Shown here: positions 10,156-19,230 of the stretch, piece by piece
How positions within the stretch are numbered: the stretch's first letter is position 1
How the letters are laid out: each line of letters starts with the position of its first letter
NCBI GenBank assembly: GCA_016213405.1
Contig: JACRAM010000049.1
Location: 23,440 to 87,439 of the forward strand
Source of the DNA: Bacteroidota bacterium
Lineage (GTDB): Bacteria > Bacteroidota > Bacteroidia > Palsa-948
DNA length: 64,000 nucleotides
Direction of reading: 5' to 3'
Made by a program: the position numbers and the translations under genes
Notes under the pieces: model-generated
Databases searched by the model: none
Told to the model about the DNA's origin: nothing
The model's input: the letters and a program-made list of their open reading frames with translations, nothing else

Positions 10156-10722
10156 TTATTTCTTTAATGGAAACTTCATTTTATAATTTACTTCAACATT
10201 TCCTCTGGAAATGTCATTCAACCGGCTCTTCAGCAATGTTCTTCTCAACGGTTTTATTCTGTCAACAAATAATTTTCCTTCAATATGGTCGTGTTCGTGC
10301 TGGATGATCCGGGCAGGAATTCCTGTAAACCCATCTTCATGTTCAACAAAATTTTCATCAAAATATTTTATACGAATGGCAGGAAGGCGGTTTACATTCT
10401 CACGGATTTTCGGAATACTCAAACAGCCTTCATTGTAGCTCCATTCCTCTCCTTTCTCTTCAACAATTCTCGCGTTGATGAAAATCTTTCTGAAATATTT
10501 TAATTCAGGGTGCTCATCCTCTTCTGCAAACAGGCTTCCATCCACAATAAACAAGCGGATTGATTTTCCTACCTGCGGTGCGGCAAGCCCAACGCCTTTT
10601 GCATTCGCCATGGTTTCAAACATATCGGCAATTAATTTTTGCAGGTCGGGATAATTTTTATCAATTTCCGCTCCTGCTTTGCGAAGAACAGGGTCACCGT
10701 ATGCCAGAATGGAAAGAATCAT
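10156..10722 (-). CDS. def: Peptide deformylase
   Basis: 188 residues with all three deformylase motifs: GVGLAAPQVG (about 43-52), EGCLSIP (about 98-104) and QHEHDHIEG (about 140-148), which hold the metal-binding Cys and two His and the catalytic Glu. It removes the formyl group from the N-terminal methionine of nascent proteins. Its start overlaps the ruvX stop by four bases (ATGA), indicating translational coupling. Confidence 0.98.
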   Translation of the reverse strand: MILSILAYGDPVLRKAGAEIDKNYPDLQKLIADMFETMANAKGVGLAAPQVGKSIRLFIVDGSLFAEEDEHPELKYFRKIFINARIVEEKGEEWSYNEGCLSIPKIRENVNRLPAIRIKYFDENFVEHEDGFTGIPARIIQHEHDHIEGKLFVDRIKPLRRTLLKSRLNDISRGNVEVNYKMKFPLKK

Positions 10723-11129
10723 TTTTGTTCCAGATAGCTTTGTAAAATTATTGTTGCGCTGACTTTATCAACCAGCGATTTATTTCTGCGTTCCATTTTT
10801 TTTATTCCTGCTTCAATGATCGTGCGTTGTGCCATTTTAGAAGTAAAGCGTTCATCCATGCGGTCAATCTTCATTGCCGGAAAAATATTTTTCAAATCTA
10901 CAATAAATGACTGAATGTCTTTTTCAATTTCGTTTTCCGTGTTGTCAAGATTATTGGATTTTCCTATTACAATGCATTCAACTTCTTCTTTTTTCAAATA
11001 CTCTTTCAAAAAAATAATTACTTCTTTTGGGTGAAGGGTGGTTAAAGGGGTTGCTATGATTTTTAAATTATCCGTAACAGCCAGCCCTGTCCGCTTATTT
11101 CCAAAATCTATAGCAATAATTCTCGGCAT
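10719..11129 (-). CDS. ruvX: Holliday junction resolvase-like RuvX/YqgF
   Basis: 136 residues from the ATG at 11127-11129 (a longer frame upstream adds nine residues but runs into the promoter). RNase H-like fold: IAIDFGNKRTGLAV carries the first catalytic Asp, ERFTS and the C-terminal VDKVSATIILQSYLE the later ones. YqgF acts in 16S rRNA 5' processing and is proposed as a Holliday junction resolvase. A perfect -7 element (TACTTTTG) lies only three bases before this ATG, so the transcript would be nearly leaderless. First gene of an operon with def and a TPR lipoprotein. Confidence 0.94.
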   Translation of the reverse strand: MPRIIAIDFGNKRTGLAVTDNLKIIATPLTTLHPKEVIIFLKEYLKKEEVECIVIGKSNNLDNTENEIEKDIQSFIVDLKNIFPAMKIDRMDERFTSKMAQRTIIEAGIKKMERRNKSLVDKVSATIILQSYLEQK

Positions 11130-11132
11130 ATG

Positions 11133-11140
11133 CAAAAGTA
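11133..11140 (-). promoter_or_regulatory. -7 promoter element TACTTTTG of ruvX operon
   Basis: Exact match to the Bacteroidota -7 consensus TAnnTTTG on the minus strand, three bases before the chosen ruvX ATG. No clear -33 TTG was identified. Confidence 0.6.
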
Positions 11141-11149
11141 AAAATAAAG

Positions 11150-11257
11150 AGCCCATCCCCTTCCCTTCCCAAAGGGAAGGGAGAAAAACAATAAACTATA
11201 TTTGCCGAGAAAAGCAAACTGATGTTCCCTCCCTTCGGGAGGGTTTTAGGGTGGGCT
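11150..11257. repeat. Paired-arm palindromic element, terminal repeat agccca/tgggct
   Basis: Left arm agcccatccccttccc with hairpin cttcccaaagggaag, right arm with hairpin ccctcccttcgggaggg then agggtgggct. The ~45-bp centre carries the dapD -7 element. Same architecture as 22444-22579 and 34374-34473. Confidence 0.8.
11197..11204 (+). promoter_or_regulatory. -7 promoter element TATATTTG upstream of dapD
   Basis: Exact TAnnTTTG match 69 bases before the dapD ATG, lying between the two arms of the palindromic element at 11150-11257. Confidence 0.5.
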
Positions 11258-11273
11258 TGAAATATTTTTTACC

Positions 11274-12080
11274 ATGAAAGAAATTATTGAATCGGCATGG
11301 ACAAACCGCGAACTGCTGAAGGAAGTTAAAACGCAGGATGCAATCCGTGAAGTGATAGAACAACTGGACAAAGGAAAAATCCGTGTGGCTGAGCCATCTT
11401 CAAATGGATGGATAGTAAACGAGTGGATAAAAAAAGCCGTGATACTTTATTTCCCGATTCAGAAAATGGAAACGATGAATGCCGGTCCGCTTGAGTTTCA
11501 TGATAAGATGAAACTGAAAACAAATTATGAAAAATTGGGAGTGCGCGTGGTTCCGCATGCGGTGGCACGCTATGGCGCGTATCTGGCTTCGGGAGTTATC
11601 ATGATGCCTTCCTACGTGAACATTGGCGCTTATGTTGACATCGGAACGATGGTGGACACATGGGCAACTGTGGGTTCCTGCGCGCAGATAGGAAAAAATG
11701 TTCACCTCAGCGGTGGCGTTGGAATTGGCGGTGTGCTGGAACCCGTTCAGGCAGCGCCAGTGATTATTGAGGACGGATGTTTCATCGGCTCACGATGCAT
11801 AGTGGTTGAAGGCGTTCGTATAGAAAAAGAAGCGGTGCTGGGCGCAAATGTAGTACTCACCATGAGCACAAAAATTATTGATGTAAGCGGAAGTTCACCC
11901 AAAGAATACAAAGGAGTTGTTCCTCCGCGCTCGGTAGTTATTTCTGGAACATACACGAAAAAATTTCCTGCGGGAGATTACAACGTGCAGTGCGCGCTTA
12001 TCATCGGAAAAAGAAAAGAAAGCACTGATTTGAAAACTTCTCTGAACAATGCGCTGAGGGAGTATGATGTGACGGTGTGA
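11274..12080 (+). CDS. dapD: Tetrahydrodipicolinate N-succinyltransferase DapD
   Basis: 268 residues, typical for DapD. N-terminal helical domain, then a left-handed beta-helix of hexapeptide repeats (about 105-230, e.g. VNIGAYVDIGTMVDTWATVGSCAQIG and GVGIGGVLEPVQAAPVIIED). It succinylates tetrahydrodipicolinate using succinyl-CoA in lysine and diaminopimelate synthesis. dapA of the same pathway is in this window at 40929-41816, so the pathway is dispersed, not an operon. The 5' region contains a palindromic element. Confidence 0.97.
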   Translation: MKEIIESAWTNRELLKEVKTQDAIREVIEQLDKGKIRVAEPSSNGWIVNEWIKKAVILYFPIQKMETMNAGPLEFHDKMKLKTNYEKLGVRVVPHAVARYGAYLASGVIMMPSYVNIGAYVDIGTMVDTWATVGSCAQIGKNVHLSGGVGIGGVLEPVQAAPVIIEDGCFIGSRCIVVEGVRIEKEAVLGANVVLTMSTKIIDVSGSSPKEYKGVVPPRSVVISGTYTKKFPAGDYNVQCALIIGKRKESTDLKTSLNNALREYDVTV

Positions 12081-12120
12081 GAGCACTTTTGAAGAATCTG
12101 CCAATTGAATTTCATAATAT

Positions 12121-12165
12121 AATCAGGAGATTTCTCTCTTCGTTCGAAATGACGCAAAGCGTCAC
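12121..12165. repeat. Dispersed element overlapping the stop of the giant T9SS gene
   Basis: Contains hairpin gagatttctctc, then ttcgttcgaa and tgacgcaaagcgtca. The final hairpin overlaps the TGA stop at 12162-12164 of the convergent gene and may act as its terminator. I recognise the gagatttctctcttcgttcg motif as common in Bacteroidota genomes. Confidence 0.65.
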
Positions 12166-15100
12166 TTAATCACAATTTTCTTTTCGTAGATAGTATCATT
12201 GGAAGTTGCAACTACAATATAAACCCCTGCTGCTAGTTTTCCGGAAGGATCAATTGCAAATACTTCTTTATCATTATGCAATATCACAATCTTAGAATAA
12301 AATTCCCTGCCATTTAAATCTCTTACAACAATCAGCACCTCATCTCCTGCCTTTGCCTGCACACTTACATTAAACGGACCGATAGTGGGATTGGGATAAA
12401 CAGAGATTCCCATTTCGCTTTGAAATTTAACAGCTACCATATTGCTGAAAGTAGTTTTTCCGTCATTATCCACTTGTTTCAGACGGTAATAGGAAATACC
12501 GCTGTAGGGTTCATAATCTGAAGTGGAATAATTTTTTTCAGATGAACTGTTACCTGCGCCATTCACTTTCTCAATATTTTCAAAAGTAGTTCCATCTTTT
12601 GAGCGCTGAACCATAAAGAAATCGCTATTTAATTCAGAAGCGGTTGTCCATGTTACATCCACAATATTTCCATTTGGATTTGCATCAAATGAAAGCAGGT
12701 CAACGGGCAGAGGATTTGATCCACCGGAAGAATTTGCCAAAGCGAATTTATTGACACCTGCATGAAATGGAGTGAAACTTGCAGATAAAATATCACCTGC
12801 ATAATTTGCGCCATCGCAAAGAGCGCCAGCAGCAGCACCTCCTCTATCCTGCCATGTTCCCAACCCGTTATCCTGCGCGATTTTTAAATTTGGTAAATCC
12901 TGCACTACATCATTCTTTTCAGTACATTGATAATAAGTTCTGAACTGTGCATTTGTAAAACCTGTATTAGATGATTGCGTTACATTAAAATAACGGATAT
13001 CCGAAACCCATCCTAATATTCCGGCTGAATATCCTAATGCTTGGGCTGAACTATTTATCATTTCAATGGTATAGGTGGCAGTAGATGATTGAGTCACATT
13101 TAAATCAACTCTGCGATAATCATTGTCTTTTCCTATCGGATATGTTCGTGTTACAGCAGTATTGATACTATATGCCATTTGCCCTTTCACAAAACTGCTG
13201 TCTTGCGGAGAGGCACTAAGAGCAACAGATCCGCCCGTGCCCATTGCTAGCACGTTTGAGCCATTAACAATATGACCATCTGTAAGATCTAATTGTTTTG
13301 AAACAGTAGTTGGAGATGCCATAAGGATTGCTGACGCAGGAGTAGAATTATTTATTAGCAGATTATTAAAAGTTCTTGTGTTGTCAAAAGCACCCCAATT
13401 AATAGTTTGCTGATTAGTTCCGTTAAAAATTACTGTTCCATTAGCCGCACGCTCGTTTAAATGGTCTCCATTTGTTGTTGCTGTTACCGACCAATTACCT
13501 GCAAGAGTAATATTATAATTATTTCCAGCCACTAAATTCACATCAAGAACTGTAGTAGTGCCGGATATTGTCAAATCTTTTTGAACTGTAATATTTCCCT
13601 GAAGAGTTTTAGTGCCGGAACCTGAAAAATCAACATTATAATAAGCCACAGGAATAACATTTAATCCCCTGATACTTTGACCTCCACCACGGCTAAATAC
13701 AATAGTTCCTCCTGTAATGTTGTAGGCGCCTACACCGGATAAAGAAGGAACAGGATTTGTATTATTGAGAATTACATAGCTTGATGTTCCGCTCATCGTA
13801 AGACCTGCCACACCCGTTACAGCAAACCCGGCATCGTTAAAAATAGCTGCGTTCTGAATTGTCAGCATATTAGTTACGGTAATGCTTCCGACAGTAAGAG
13901 TTTTTGTACTTGCATTTGAAATAGTAAGATTATAATATGGGTTTCCCGCACCTGAAGGTCTTTTTACTGATTGCGCCCCACCACTATTGTAATTAACTGT
14001 ATTAGGAGATGCTGATGCATTTAATACTCCTGTGGCTAAAACAGCACCTGCTGCATTTAGAACAGAGTTGGCAGCATTCGTCCATATAGAAGTGAGGGCA
14101 TTTGCGCCAGTTAAATTTGAAGTTGATAAGCTCAAAGTTATTGTGCCGTTGTTTGTAACGGTTGTGGCGGCAGCAAGAGCCAGCGCAGGAGCAATAGTAA
14201 GGTTAGTGCCGGCAAGAATTGTTTTGTTGTTTGTTACTGTTATGATTCCGCTTCCTGTTATTGTTCCAAGACCACTGATAGTTTTTAGGCTGCCGTTAAA
14301 AGCCATGTTACTGGCTCCTCCTGCAAGAGTTCCGTCATTTGATAAATTGCCGCCCAAGGTTAATCCGGAAACTAAGGTCAATGAAGCGCTTGAAGGAATG
14401 GTCAAGTTACCCGTAATAGTCATTAGACTTGAAGAAGTTGACGATGCGCTTGTGCTGCCGAGCGTTGCATTGCGGCTTACCAGCCATGTTCCGGAAGTGG
14501 GAGAAAAATTTCCAGTATTATTGGTTGAAAGATCAATATTCACTGTAAAGTTTGCTGTTCCGTTCAATGTGGCGGCATCTTCAATGATTAAATAATCGCA
14601 ACTTGCAGCAGCTGTTACCGTTACTGTTTGAGTAGAAGAAATAAAAACCAGCGCATCGGCTGTTGGAGTGCAGTCGCAACTTGGTCCTGCTCCACCAGGA
14701 GTGCGTGACCATGTGGCATTTCCGGGAGTTGCATCGTTCCAGTTTCCGTTTCTTCGTGAATAATAAGGTGGACGCAATGGTGTTGCAGCTTTATTTTTAC
14801 TCCCTATTACCCAATCGTTTTGTAACTGTGCAGCAGTTAAACCTGTTCGTTTTATTGTTGGAGAAGAAACTGTTCCTGTAGTTGCAGCGCTTACTCCCAC
14901 CGAACCTGGCGCACCGCCAGTATAAGTGATCAGTTTCATGTCTGTGAGTACGCCAACGGTTGATAGGGAGGTAAATGAAACATCTATACCATAAGTTCCG
15001 CCTACAAGCCCTGAGATGTTCATTGCATCATACATATCGTGCTTGCGCTGAATAGCAGTGCCTTCATTGTCTACATAAGCAATATCTGTAACTGTGATTG

Positions 15101-17282
15101 CATCCACATGTTTGGCAGAAACATATCCTGCTGTGGTAGGATTTGCTGTTGAGTTAATTGCAACAGGTCTGTAATCAGTAGAACTTCCGACAGGAAATAA
15201 TCCGTAATAATTTCCGCTGCCGCTTGTAACCGGTGTGCCGACAAGCCACCATCGTTTAAAAAATCCGCCATACATAATGCCTGCAGTTCGTGAAAGCGTG
15301 GATGCAGCAGCATTACCAAGTGTAAGTGTATTACCATTCAGATTGTAATTGCCGGCAGTCATTGTAAGTATATTCGTTATAGTAACATTGTTCGCAAGTG
15401 TAATGGGTCCGGTTGCATTTGATGTGAGGCTATAAAATGTTTCTCCTCCTCCTTTGGTGATGGTTTGAGCAGCGGTTCCGTTAAAGGTAACTGTGTTTGT
15501 TCCGGGCGTAAATGTTCCGCCAAGGTTTGTCCAGTTAGTGGTAACAGAAATATTTCCTGCAAGACTTGCAGTTACACCAGCATTTATCTGCACATTGCCG
15601 AATGTTATAGCAGCAGTAGGTGTAACAGTTCCATTTCCAGTAAATACGGCAGTGCTTCCATCAGCAAGGATAACTGGAACACTGGCATTTCTAAAACCAT
15701 TTTTGAAATTAATGGTGGAACCAAAGGCAGTATTAAATACAGCATCGGGGGCTCCGCCATTGGGTTGATTTAAATAAAAAGAAGGGGCAGCAACGCTATT
15801 AAAATTTACTGTGCCACTTCCAGTGACATTAAATGTACCGGATTGCTGAGGCATATTTAGAGAATTAGCAAAGGTGATGAATCCGGCTCCGCTAAGCGAA
15901 ATTTCTTCGGTAGATTCTACTGCATTTGCCATCCATGTTATATTTCCGCTTAGCGAAAGAGTTCCGCTGCCTACATTTACTTTACAAACACGGTCAACGG
16001 TATTGTCAGTGCCAACATAAATTAAATTACCACTAATGGTTGAACTGCCACCTGCAATATCCCATAAATTGGTTTTTGCATTTGCAGTGGGCTGGTTCAT
16101 GGTAACATTTCCGGTTACAGTCAAAGAAGGATTTGTTGCATCATACGTGAGAGTTCGTGAACTGTTATCAGCATCAAAAATTAAATTATTGCAGGTAATG
16201 CTTTGGCTTAATGTGTAATTCACATCATTGAGTGTATTCCCTAGTTGCAAATCAGGAAAAATGGTGGTGGATGTTCCGCCAATACTGTTTCCTATTCCTT
16301 CAAATCTTACAGTATAGGTTCCGCCATTCAGAGTTCCCCCGTTATTTATCCAGTTGCCTGTAAGCTGAATATAAGTTCCGGGTGCATTTAAATTAAAAAT
16401 GGAGCCGGCATTGAGCGTTATATTATCTATGCTACGTACTGTGCTCACATTGCCGGGAATATCTTTTACAGTTGTAAATGTGGCATTAGTGTTTAATGTC
16501 AAATTACTTACTATGTCCATTTGCCCTGCCCCAGCGGTGGTTACCACGGCATTATCATAAATAATAACATGACCTAAATATAATCTTGATGAATTATTAA
16601 TAGTAACAGCGCCAATAAACACAGCGGTGGACGTTGCATTCCATGTAATGTTATTGGTTGTTTGCGTGTAAGTGCCAAGAAAATTTACGGTGCATCCGGC
16701 AACGGTAATAAAATTTGCCTGGCTTCGTGTGCAGGAGAAACCGGCATTAAAATTTATTATTCCTGCACCGGTAAATGTAATGAACTTGTTTGCATTATTG
16801 AGATTTATCAACGGAGCAAATGTGATGGTGCCGGTAGAAAGCTGAATGTTATTGGTTCCGTTTGTTCCCCATGTGGAAAATGTTCCGTTCACGTTTATGG
16901 TTCCGGGTCCTGCATCGAGCGTATATGTATTTCCGTTGTTGCCGGCATTAATCAACAAATCGCCCGTGATGGTCAAACTGTTGGCGGCAGAGGTGATTTG
17001 CAGCGTGGAGTTTGTCGCGCCATTGCCTACCGTGAGATTGTTGCAGGTGTAGTTTCCGTCAACGGTTACTGTAAATGCTCCGTTGATCACTGCATTATCG
17101 GTGGCGAGGGGCACGTAGCCCAGATTCCATGTGGCAGGATTGCTCCAGTTGCCGGTGGCTATGGAAGTGAGTGTGGCGGCTTGTAATGAATTTTTAGGAA
17201 AAGAAAAAAGAAGAACACAACATAAAATAGTTACACTTCTGTTCACAAAAAAAAAATTATGAAAACTTCTTTCTTTTGGCAT
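12162..17282 (-). CDS. Giant T9SS-secreted surface protein
   Basis: 1706 residues from the ATG at 17280-17282 (the longer frame starts at a TTG). Signal peptide ends near NSLQAAT. Almost the whole length is Thr/Asn/Gly/Ser-rich beta-repeat with recurring FNGTAAQTI/VTFNGT and NLTISNAST-type units, typical of a right-handed beta-solenoid adhesin; NWSNPATW occurs near residue 46. C-terminal blocks: SFVKGQMAYS near 1385, FN3-like VDVTWTTASELNSDFFMVQR near 1555, and T9SS domain ISVYPNPTIGPFNVSV at ~1630 to the end (KKIVIK). Probably a filamentous adhesin or surface layer component. Paralog of 5281-7305. No neighbour hints at a substrate. Confidence 0.9.
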   Translation of the reverse strand: MPKERSFHNFFFVNRSVTILCCVLLFSFPKNSLQAATLTSIATGNWSNPATWNLGYVPLATDNAVINGAFTVTVDGNYTCNNLTVGNGATNSTLQITSAANSLTITGDLLINAGNNGNTYTLDAGPGTINVNGTFSTWGTNGTNNIQLSTGTITFAPLINLNNANKFITFTGAGIINFNAGFSCTRSQANFITVAGCTVNFLGTYTQTTNNITWNATSTAVFIGAVTINNSSRLYLGHVIIYDNAVVTTAGAGQMDIVSNLTLNTNATFTTVKDIPGNVSTVRSIDNITLNAGSIFNLNAPGTYIQLTGNWINNGGTLNGGTYTVRFEGIGNSIGGTSTTIFPDLQLGNTLNDVNYTLSQSITCNNLIFDADNSSRTLTYDATNPSLTVTGNVTMNQPTANAKTNLWDIAGGSSTISGNLIYVGTDNTVDRVCKVNVGSGTLSLSGNITWMANAVESTEEISLSGAGFITFANSLNMPQQSGTFNVTGSGTVNFNSVAAPSFYLNQPNGGAPDAVFNTAFGSTINFKNGFRNASVPVILADGSTAVFTGNGTVTPTAAITFGNVQINAGVTASLAGNISVTTNWTNLGGTFTPGTNTVTFNGTAAQTITKGGGETFYSLTSNATGPITLANNVTITNILTMTAGNYNLNGNTLTLGNAAASTLSRTAGIMYGGFFKRWWLVGTPVTSGSGNYYGLFPVGSSTDYRPVAINSTANPTTAGYVSAKHVDAITVTDIAYVDNEGTAIQRKHDMYDAMNISGLVGGTYGIDVSFTSLSTVGVLTDMKLITYTGGAPGSVGVSAATTGTVSSPTIKRTGLTAAQLQNDWVIGSKNKAATPLRPPYYSRRNGNWNDATPGNATWSRTPGGAGPSCDCTPTADALVFISSTQTVTVTAAASCDYLIIEDAATLNGTANFTVNIDLSTNNTGNFSPTSGTWLVSRNATLGSTSASSTSSSLMTITGNLTIPSSASLTLVSGLTLGGNLSNDGTLAGGASNMAFNGSLKTISGLGTITGSGIITVTNNKTILAGTNLTIAPALALAAATTVTNNGTITLSLSTSNLTGANALTSIWTNAANSVLNAAGAVLATGVLNASASPNTVNYNSGGAQSVKRPSGAGNPYYNLTISNASTKTLTVGSITVTNMLTIQNAAIFNDAGFAVTGVAGLTMSGTSSYVILNNTNPVPSLSGVGAYNITGGTIVFSRGGGQSIRGLNVIPVAYYNVDFSGSGTKTLQGNITVQKDLTISGTTTVLDVNLVAGNNYNITLAGNWSVTATTNGDHLNERAANGTVIFNGTNQQTINWGAFDNTRTFNNLLINNSTPASAILMASPTTVSKQLDLTDGHIVNGSNVLAMGTGGSVALSASPQDSSFVKGQMAYSINTAVTRTYPIGKDNDYRRVDLNVTQSSTATYTIEMINSSAQALGYSAGILGWVSDIRYFNVTQSSNTGFTNAQFRTYYQCTEKNDVVQDLPNLKIAQDNGLGTWQDRGGAAAGALCDGANYAGDILSASFTPFHAGVNKFALANSSGGSNPLPVDLLSFDANPNGNIVDVTWTTASELNSDFFMVQRSKDGTTFENIEKVNGAGNSSSEKNYSTSDYEPYSGISYYRLKQVDNDGKTTFSNMVAVKFQSEMGISVYPNPTIGPFNVSVQAKAGDEVLIVVRDLNGREFYSKIVILHNDKEVFAIDPSGKLAAGVYIVVATSNDTIYEKKIVIK

Positions 17283-17630
17283 AAACAATCAATAGGGTTT
17301 TGCAGTTTTTTACGTTCATTCCAGAAAATTGTTTCTACATTATAAGGTAAAAATATCAGCATAGTTTTAAACAACATCATAAAACTTCACTTTTTCGCCA
17401 AAATGAAGGTTTGAATAGATGAAGTGTATAGGAATCTCGATGAATTTATTGATAAAAATCATCTATGTTCAGCAATTACCTGATTATGCAACAGGGTTCT
17501 ATACCATCGGTAGTCAGGTTTCCGACAGTTTGTTTCATCTACGAATACGAATCAAAAACGAATTCACGAATGAAAAAAAAATCCTTCATATTATTCGCAC
17601 ATCCGTAAAACTTCGTATTCGCAGATAACT
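17283..17630. other. 348-bp intergenic region, AT-rich, with one palindromic repeat
   Basis: Upstream region of the giant T9SS gene. I see no credible gene; a 69-codon plus-strand frame at 17419-17628 is encoded largely by the repeat at 17536-17627 and is discounted. No exact TAnnTTTG on the minus strand. Confidence 0.6.
17536..17627. repeat. Inverted repeat of the acgaa family
   Basis: Left arm ctacgaatacgaatc and acgaattcacgaatg pair imperfectly with the right arm tattcgcacatccg and cttcgtattcgcag. Related in sequence style to 31461-31570 and 63826-63868. Confidence 0.6.
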
Positions 17631-17810
17631 TTAGATGTATTCAATCGCTTTCAATTTTTTGATAATGCGCAGAAGGGCATCTGCCATGCCTTCGTTGCGG
17701 GCTTCGCTGGTGAATGCTTTGCGCTCGCGAGCGCCTTTTATTTCTGCAGAGGTTCTCTCCAGTTCTTCATAAAGCCATTTTAAAAGCTGCTCCGCTTTTT
17801 CTTTTTTCAT
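17631..17810 (-). CDS. Small protein with the shared ~54-residue 'FGR/EGMRDAL' domain
   Basis: 59 residues, ATG at 17808-17810, stop TAA at 17631-17633. It aligns without gaps with the N-terminus of the 19726-20382 product and with the 39937-40140 product: conserved are WL at 12-13, I24, A27, F33, A37, E40, M42, DA 44-45 and KL 52-53. No family is recognised. Last of seven small minus-strand genes; 3 nt after the tiny membrane protein gene. Confidence 0.6.
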   Translation of the reverse strand: MKKEKAEQLLKWLYEELERTSAEIKGARERKAFTSEARNEGMADALLRIIKKLKAIEYI

Positions 17811-17813
17811 TTT

Positions 17814-17927
17814 TCATCTGGCTAAATAAAGAACATAGACCAATGTGAAAGCCGCAATGGCAAGCGCCACATACGCTACGATGAGCGCGTGCGTGGAGCG
17901 GTTGCTGTGATTTCTTCCTATATACAT
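17814..17927 (-). CDS. Tiny single-span membrane protein
   Basis: 37 residues, starting MYIGRNHSNRSTHALIVAYV. A single hydrophobic helix (about 14-34, LIVAYVALAIAAFTLVYVLY) follows a short basic N-terminus. Too short for standard gene finders but tightly placed 3 nt before the next gene. No known family. Confidence 0.45.
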   Translation of the reverse strand: MYIGRNHSNRSTHALIVAYVALAIAAFTLVYVLYLAR

Positions 17928-18031
17928 ATTAATTTATTTTTGTTTTCTACCCTTGGGAAGAGGCGGATTGGATTTCCCAAATTTTTAATCCTCCTCTCCG
18001 CCACAGTTCCCGCAGGCAATTTTGCATTTGT

Positions 18032-18102
18032 CAGTGGATAGTGGATAGTGGATAGTTGTTTTGAATACTACTGACTACTGACCACTGACCACTAACTACT
18101 GA
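18032..18102. repeat. Inverted repeat of the 'gatagtg/cactgac' family
   Basis: Left arm cagtggatagtggatagtgg, right arm actgactactgaccactgac, 70 bp in all, intergenic. A one-arm copy lies inside the cyclase gene at 32831-32859. Confidence 0.7.
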
Positions 18103-18113
18103 GTGATTAGCCA

Positions 18114-19010
18114 TTATTTTTTAGTTTCTTTTACGATGGATTGTTTTATCAATTCGGCAAGCCGATGCTCCATATCGCGCATTTCTTTTTTCAGGATGGT
18201 TTCAGCGCCCAGCATATATTGTTTTGTTTTATCAATGCTGTCTTCTGTCTCCTGCTGAAAATGTGCCAGCGAAGAGGCTCTTTCATCGGCTTCTTTATGA
18301 AGCGCCTTGGCAGTGGTTTCTATGTTTGCTATGCGGAGCTGTGTTTGCAGCATGGCTTGCTGATGCCGGTCATCTGAAATATCGAGCCCGTGCCTGAGTT
18401 CATTGAGATCCTCTTTCAGCAAGGCGGCATCTTTTTCCTGTGCCTGCTCTAAATGATTCATTTCGGTTTTAAGGTGGGTGAGCGATAGGTTGTACAGATA
18501 AAATTCCTTTCTGTTCCTGCGGTGGAACAGCGTGAGCAAAAAAATGAAGCACATAAAGGCAACAGCTCCGGCAGCCAGGGCAGCCCAAACAATTTTTCGG
18601 GTTCGGGAATAGCCCTCGTAGGTTTCTTCTTCCCTTGCCCTTATTTGCGCCAGCGTTCCTTCAATGATGCCTTGCATGAGTAGTTTGTTTGTCATGATGC
18701 GGATGTCATGCGTTTCGAGTAATTTGTTCAGGTCCTGAACGGATAGATTCATGCCATCTATTTCGCGCTCCATGTATTCTATGTTTTCTTTGTTGTCTTT
18801 TTTCAAGCGATCCAACTGTCCCCGCAGGGTTTGGATTTGCTGCGCCTCTGTTGTTTGCTGAGAAGATTGGGCAAGAGAAAGCCCCCCCCCTGAAGGGAGA
18901 AGGCAGAATACAGAATACAGAATACAGAATAACAGCCGGGCGCTGTATTTTGTATTTTTTCTGAATGCTGAATTCTGTGTTCCGTGTTCTTTTAGATTTT
19001 TGTTTTTCAT
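18114..19010 (-). CDS. Membrane-anchored coiled-coil protein with repeat-derived signal peptide
   Basis: 298 residues. After MKNKN the next ~38 residues are encoded by palindromic repeat DNA (18904-18990 plus a GC-rich arm at ~18880-18900) and form the hydrophobic signal sequence ending SLSLAQ-like (GGGLSLAQSS). Then a coiled coil (about 55-135, TLRGQLDRLKKDNKENIEY), one membrane helix at ~140-165 (VWAALAAGAVAFMCFIFLLT) and a second long coiled coil to the end. No enzymatic motif. Part of the small-gene cluster at 17.6-20.4 kb; it could be a scaffold. Function unknown. Confidence 0.8.
   Translation of the reverse strand: MKNKNLKEHGTQNSAFRKNTKYSARLLFCILYSVFCLLPSGGGLSLAQSSQQTTEAQQIQTLRGQLDRLKKDNKENIEYMEREIDGMNLSVQDLNKLLETHDIRIMTNKLLMQGIIEGTLAQIRAREEETYEGYSRTRKIVWAALAAGAVAFMCFIFLLTLFHRRNRKEFYLYNLSLTHLKTEMNHLEQAQEKDAALLKEDLNELRHGLDISDDRHQQAMLQTQLRIANIETTAKALHKEADERASSLAHFQQETEDSIDKTKQYMLGAETILKKEMRDMEHRLAELIKQSIVKETKK
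18904..18990. repeat. 'cagaatac' inverted repeat encoding a signal peptide
   Basis: Left arm is cagaatac repeated, centre hairpin acagccgggcgctgt, right arm gtattttgtatttt then ctgaattctgtgttcc. It lies within codons ~7-36 of the 18114-19010 gene. Confidence 0.8.
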
Positions 19011-19065
19011 TTTGGTTTGTTGTTTTGGTTTTAGTTTGCCCTCTGTAAGGTTGGCGTTTATTTTT

Positions 19066-19230
19066 TTATTTTTTATTTTCTTTATTATCTTCCTTTGCCA
19101 GCGCTGCTTTCACAATGCTTGCGAGTTGGGCATCTTTAATTTTATACCAGCGTTTGATGAGAGTTTTTTTCACGCCTTGTGTATAGTATTTGATGATTTC
19201 CTGTTCTTGCTTTGCGCTGAGTTTTCTCAT
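19066..19230 (-). CDS. Small basic helical protein
   Basis: 54 residues beginning MRKLSAKQEQEIIKYYTQGV, ending Lys-rich. ATG overlaps the upstream stop (ATGA at 19227-19230), so translational coupling is likely. The sequence around KKTLIKRWYKIKDAQLASIV could form a helix-turn-helix-like unit, but this is only a guess from spacing. No family recognised. Confidence 0.6.
   Translation of the reverse strand: MRKLSAKQEQEIIKYYTQGVKKTLIKRWYKIKDAQLASIVKAALAKEDNKENKK

Noticed and set aside
14032..14595. Long plus-strand frame opposite the giant T9SS gene
   Set aside because: Shadow of the repetitive minus-strand gene; product is Val/Pro-rich with no coherent features.
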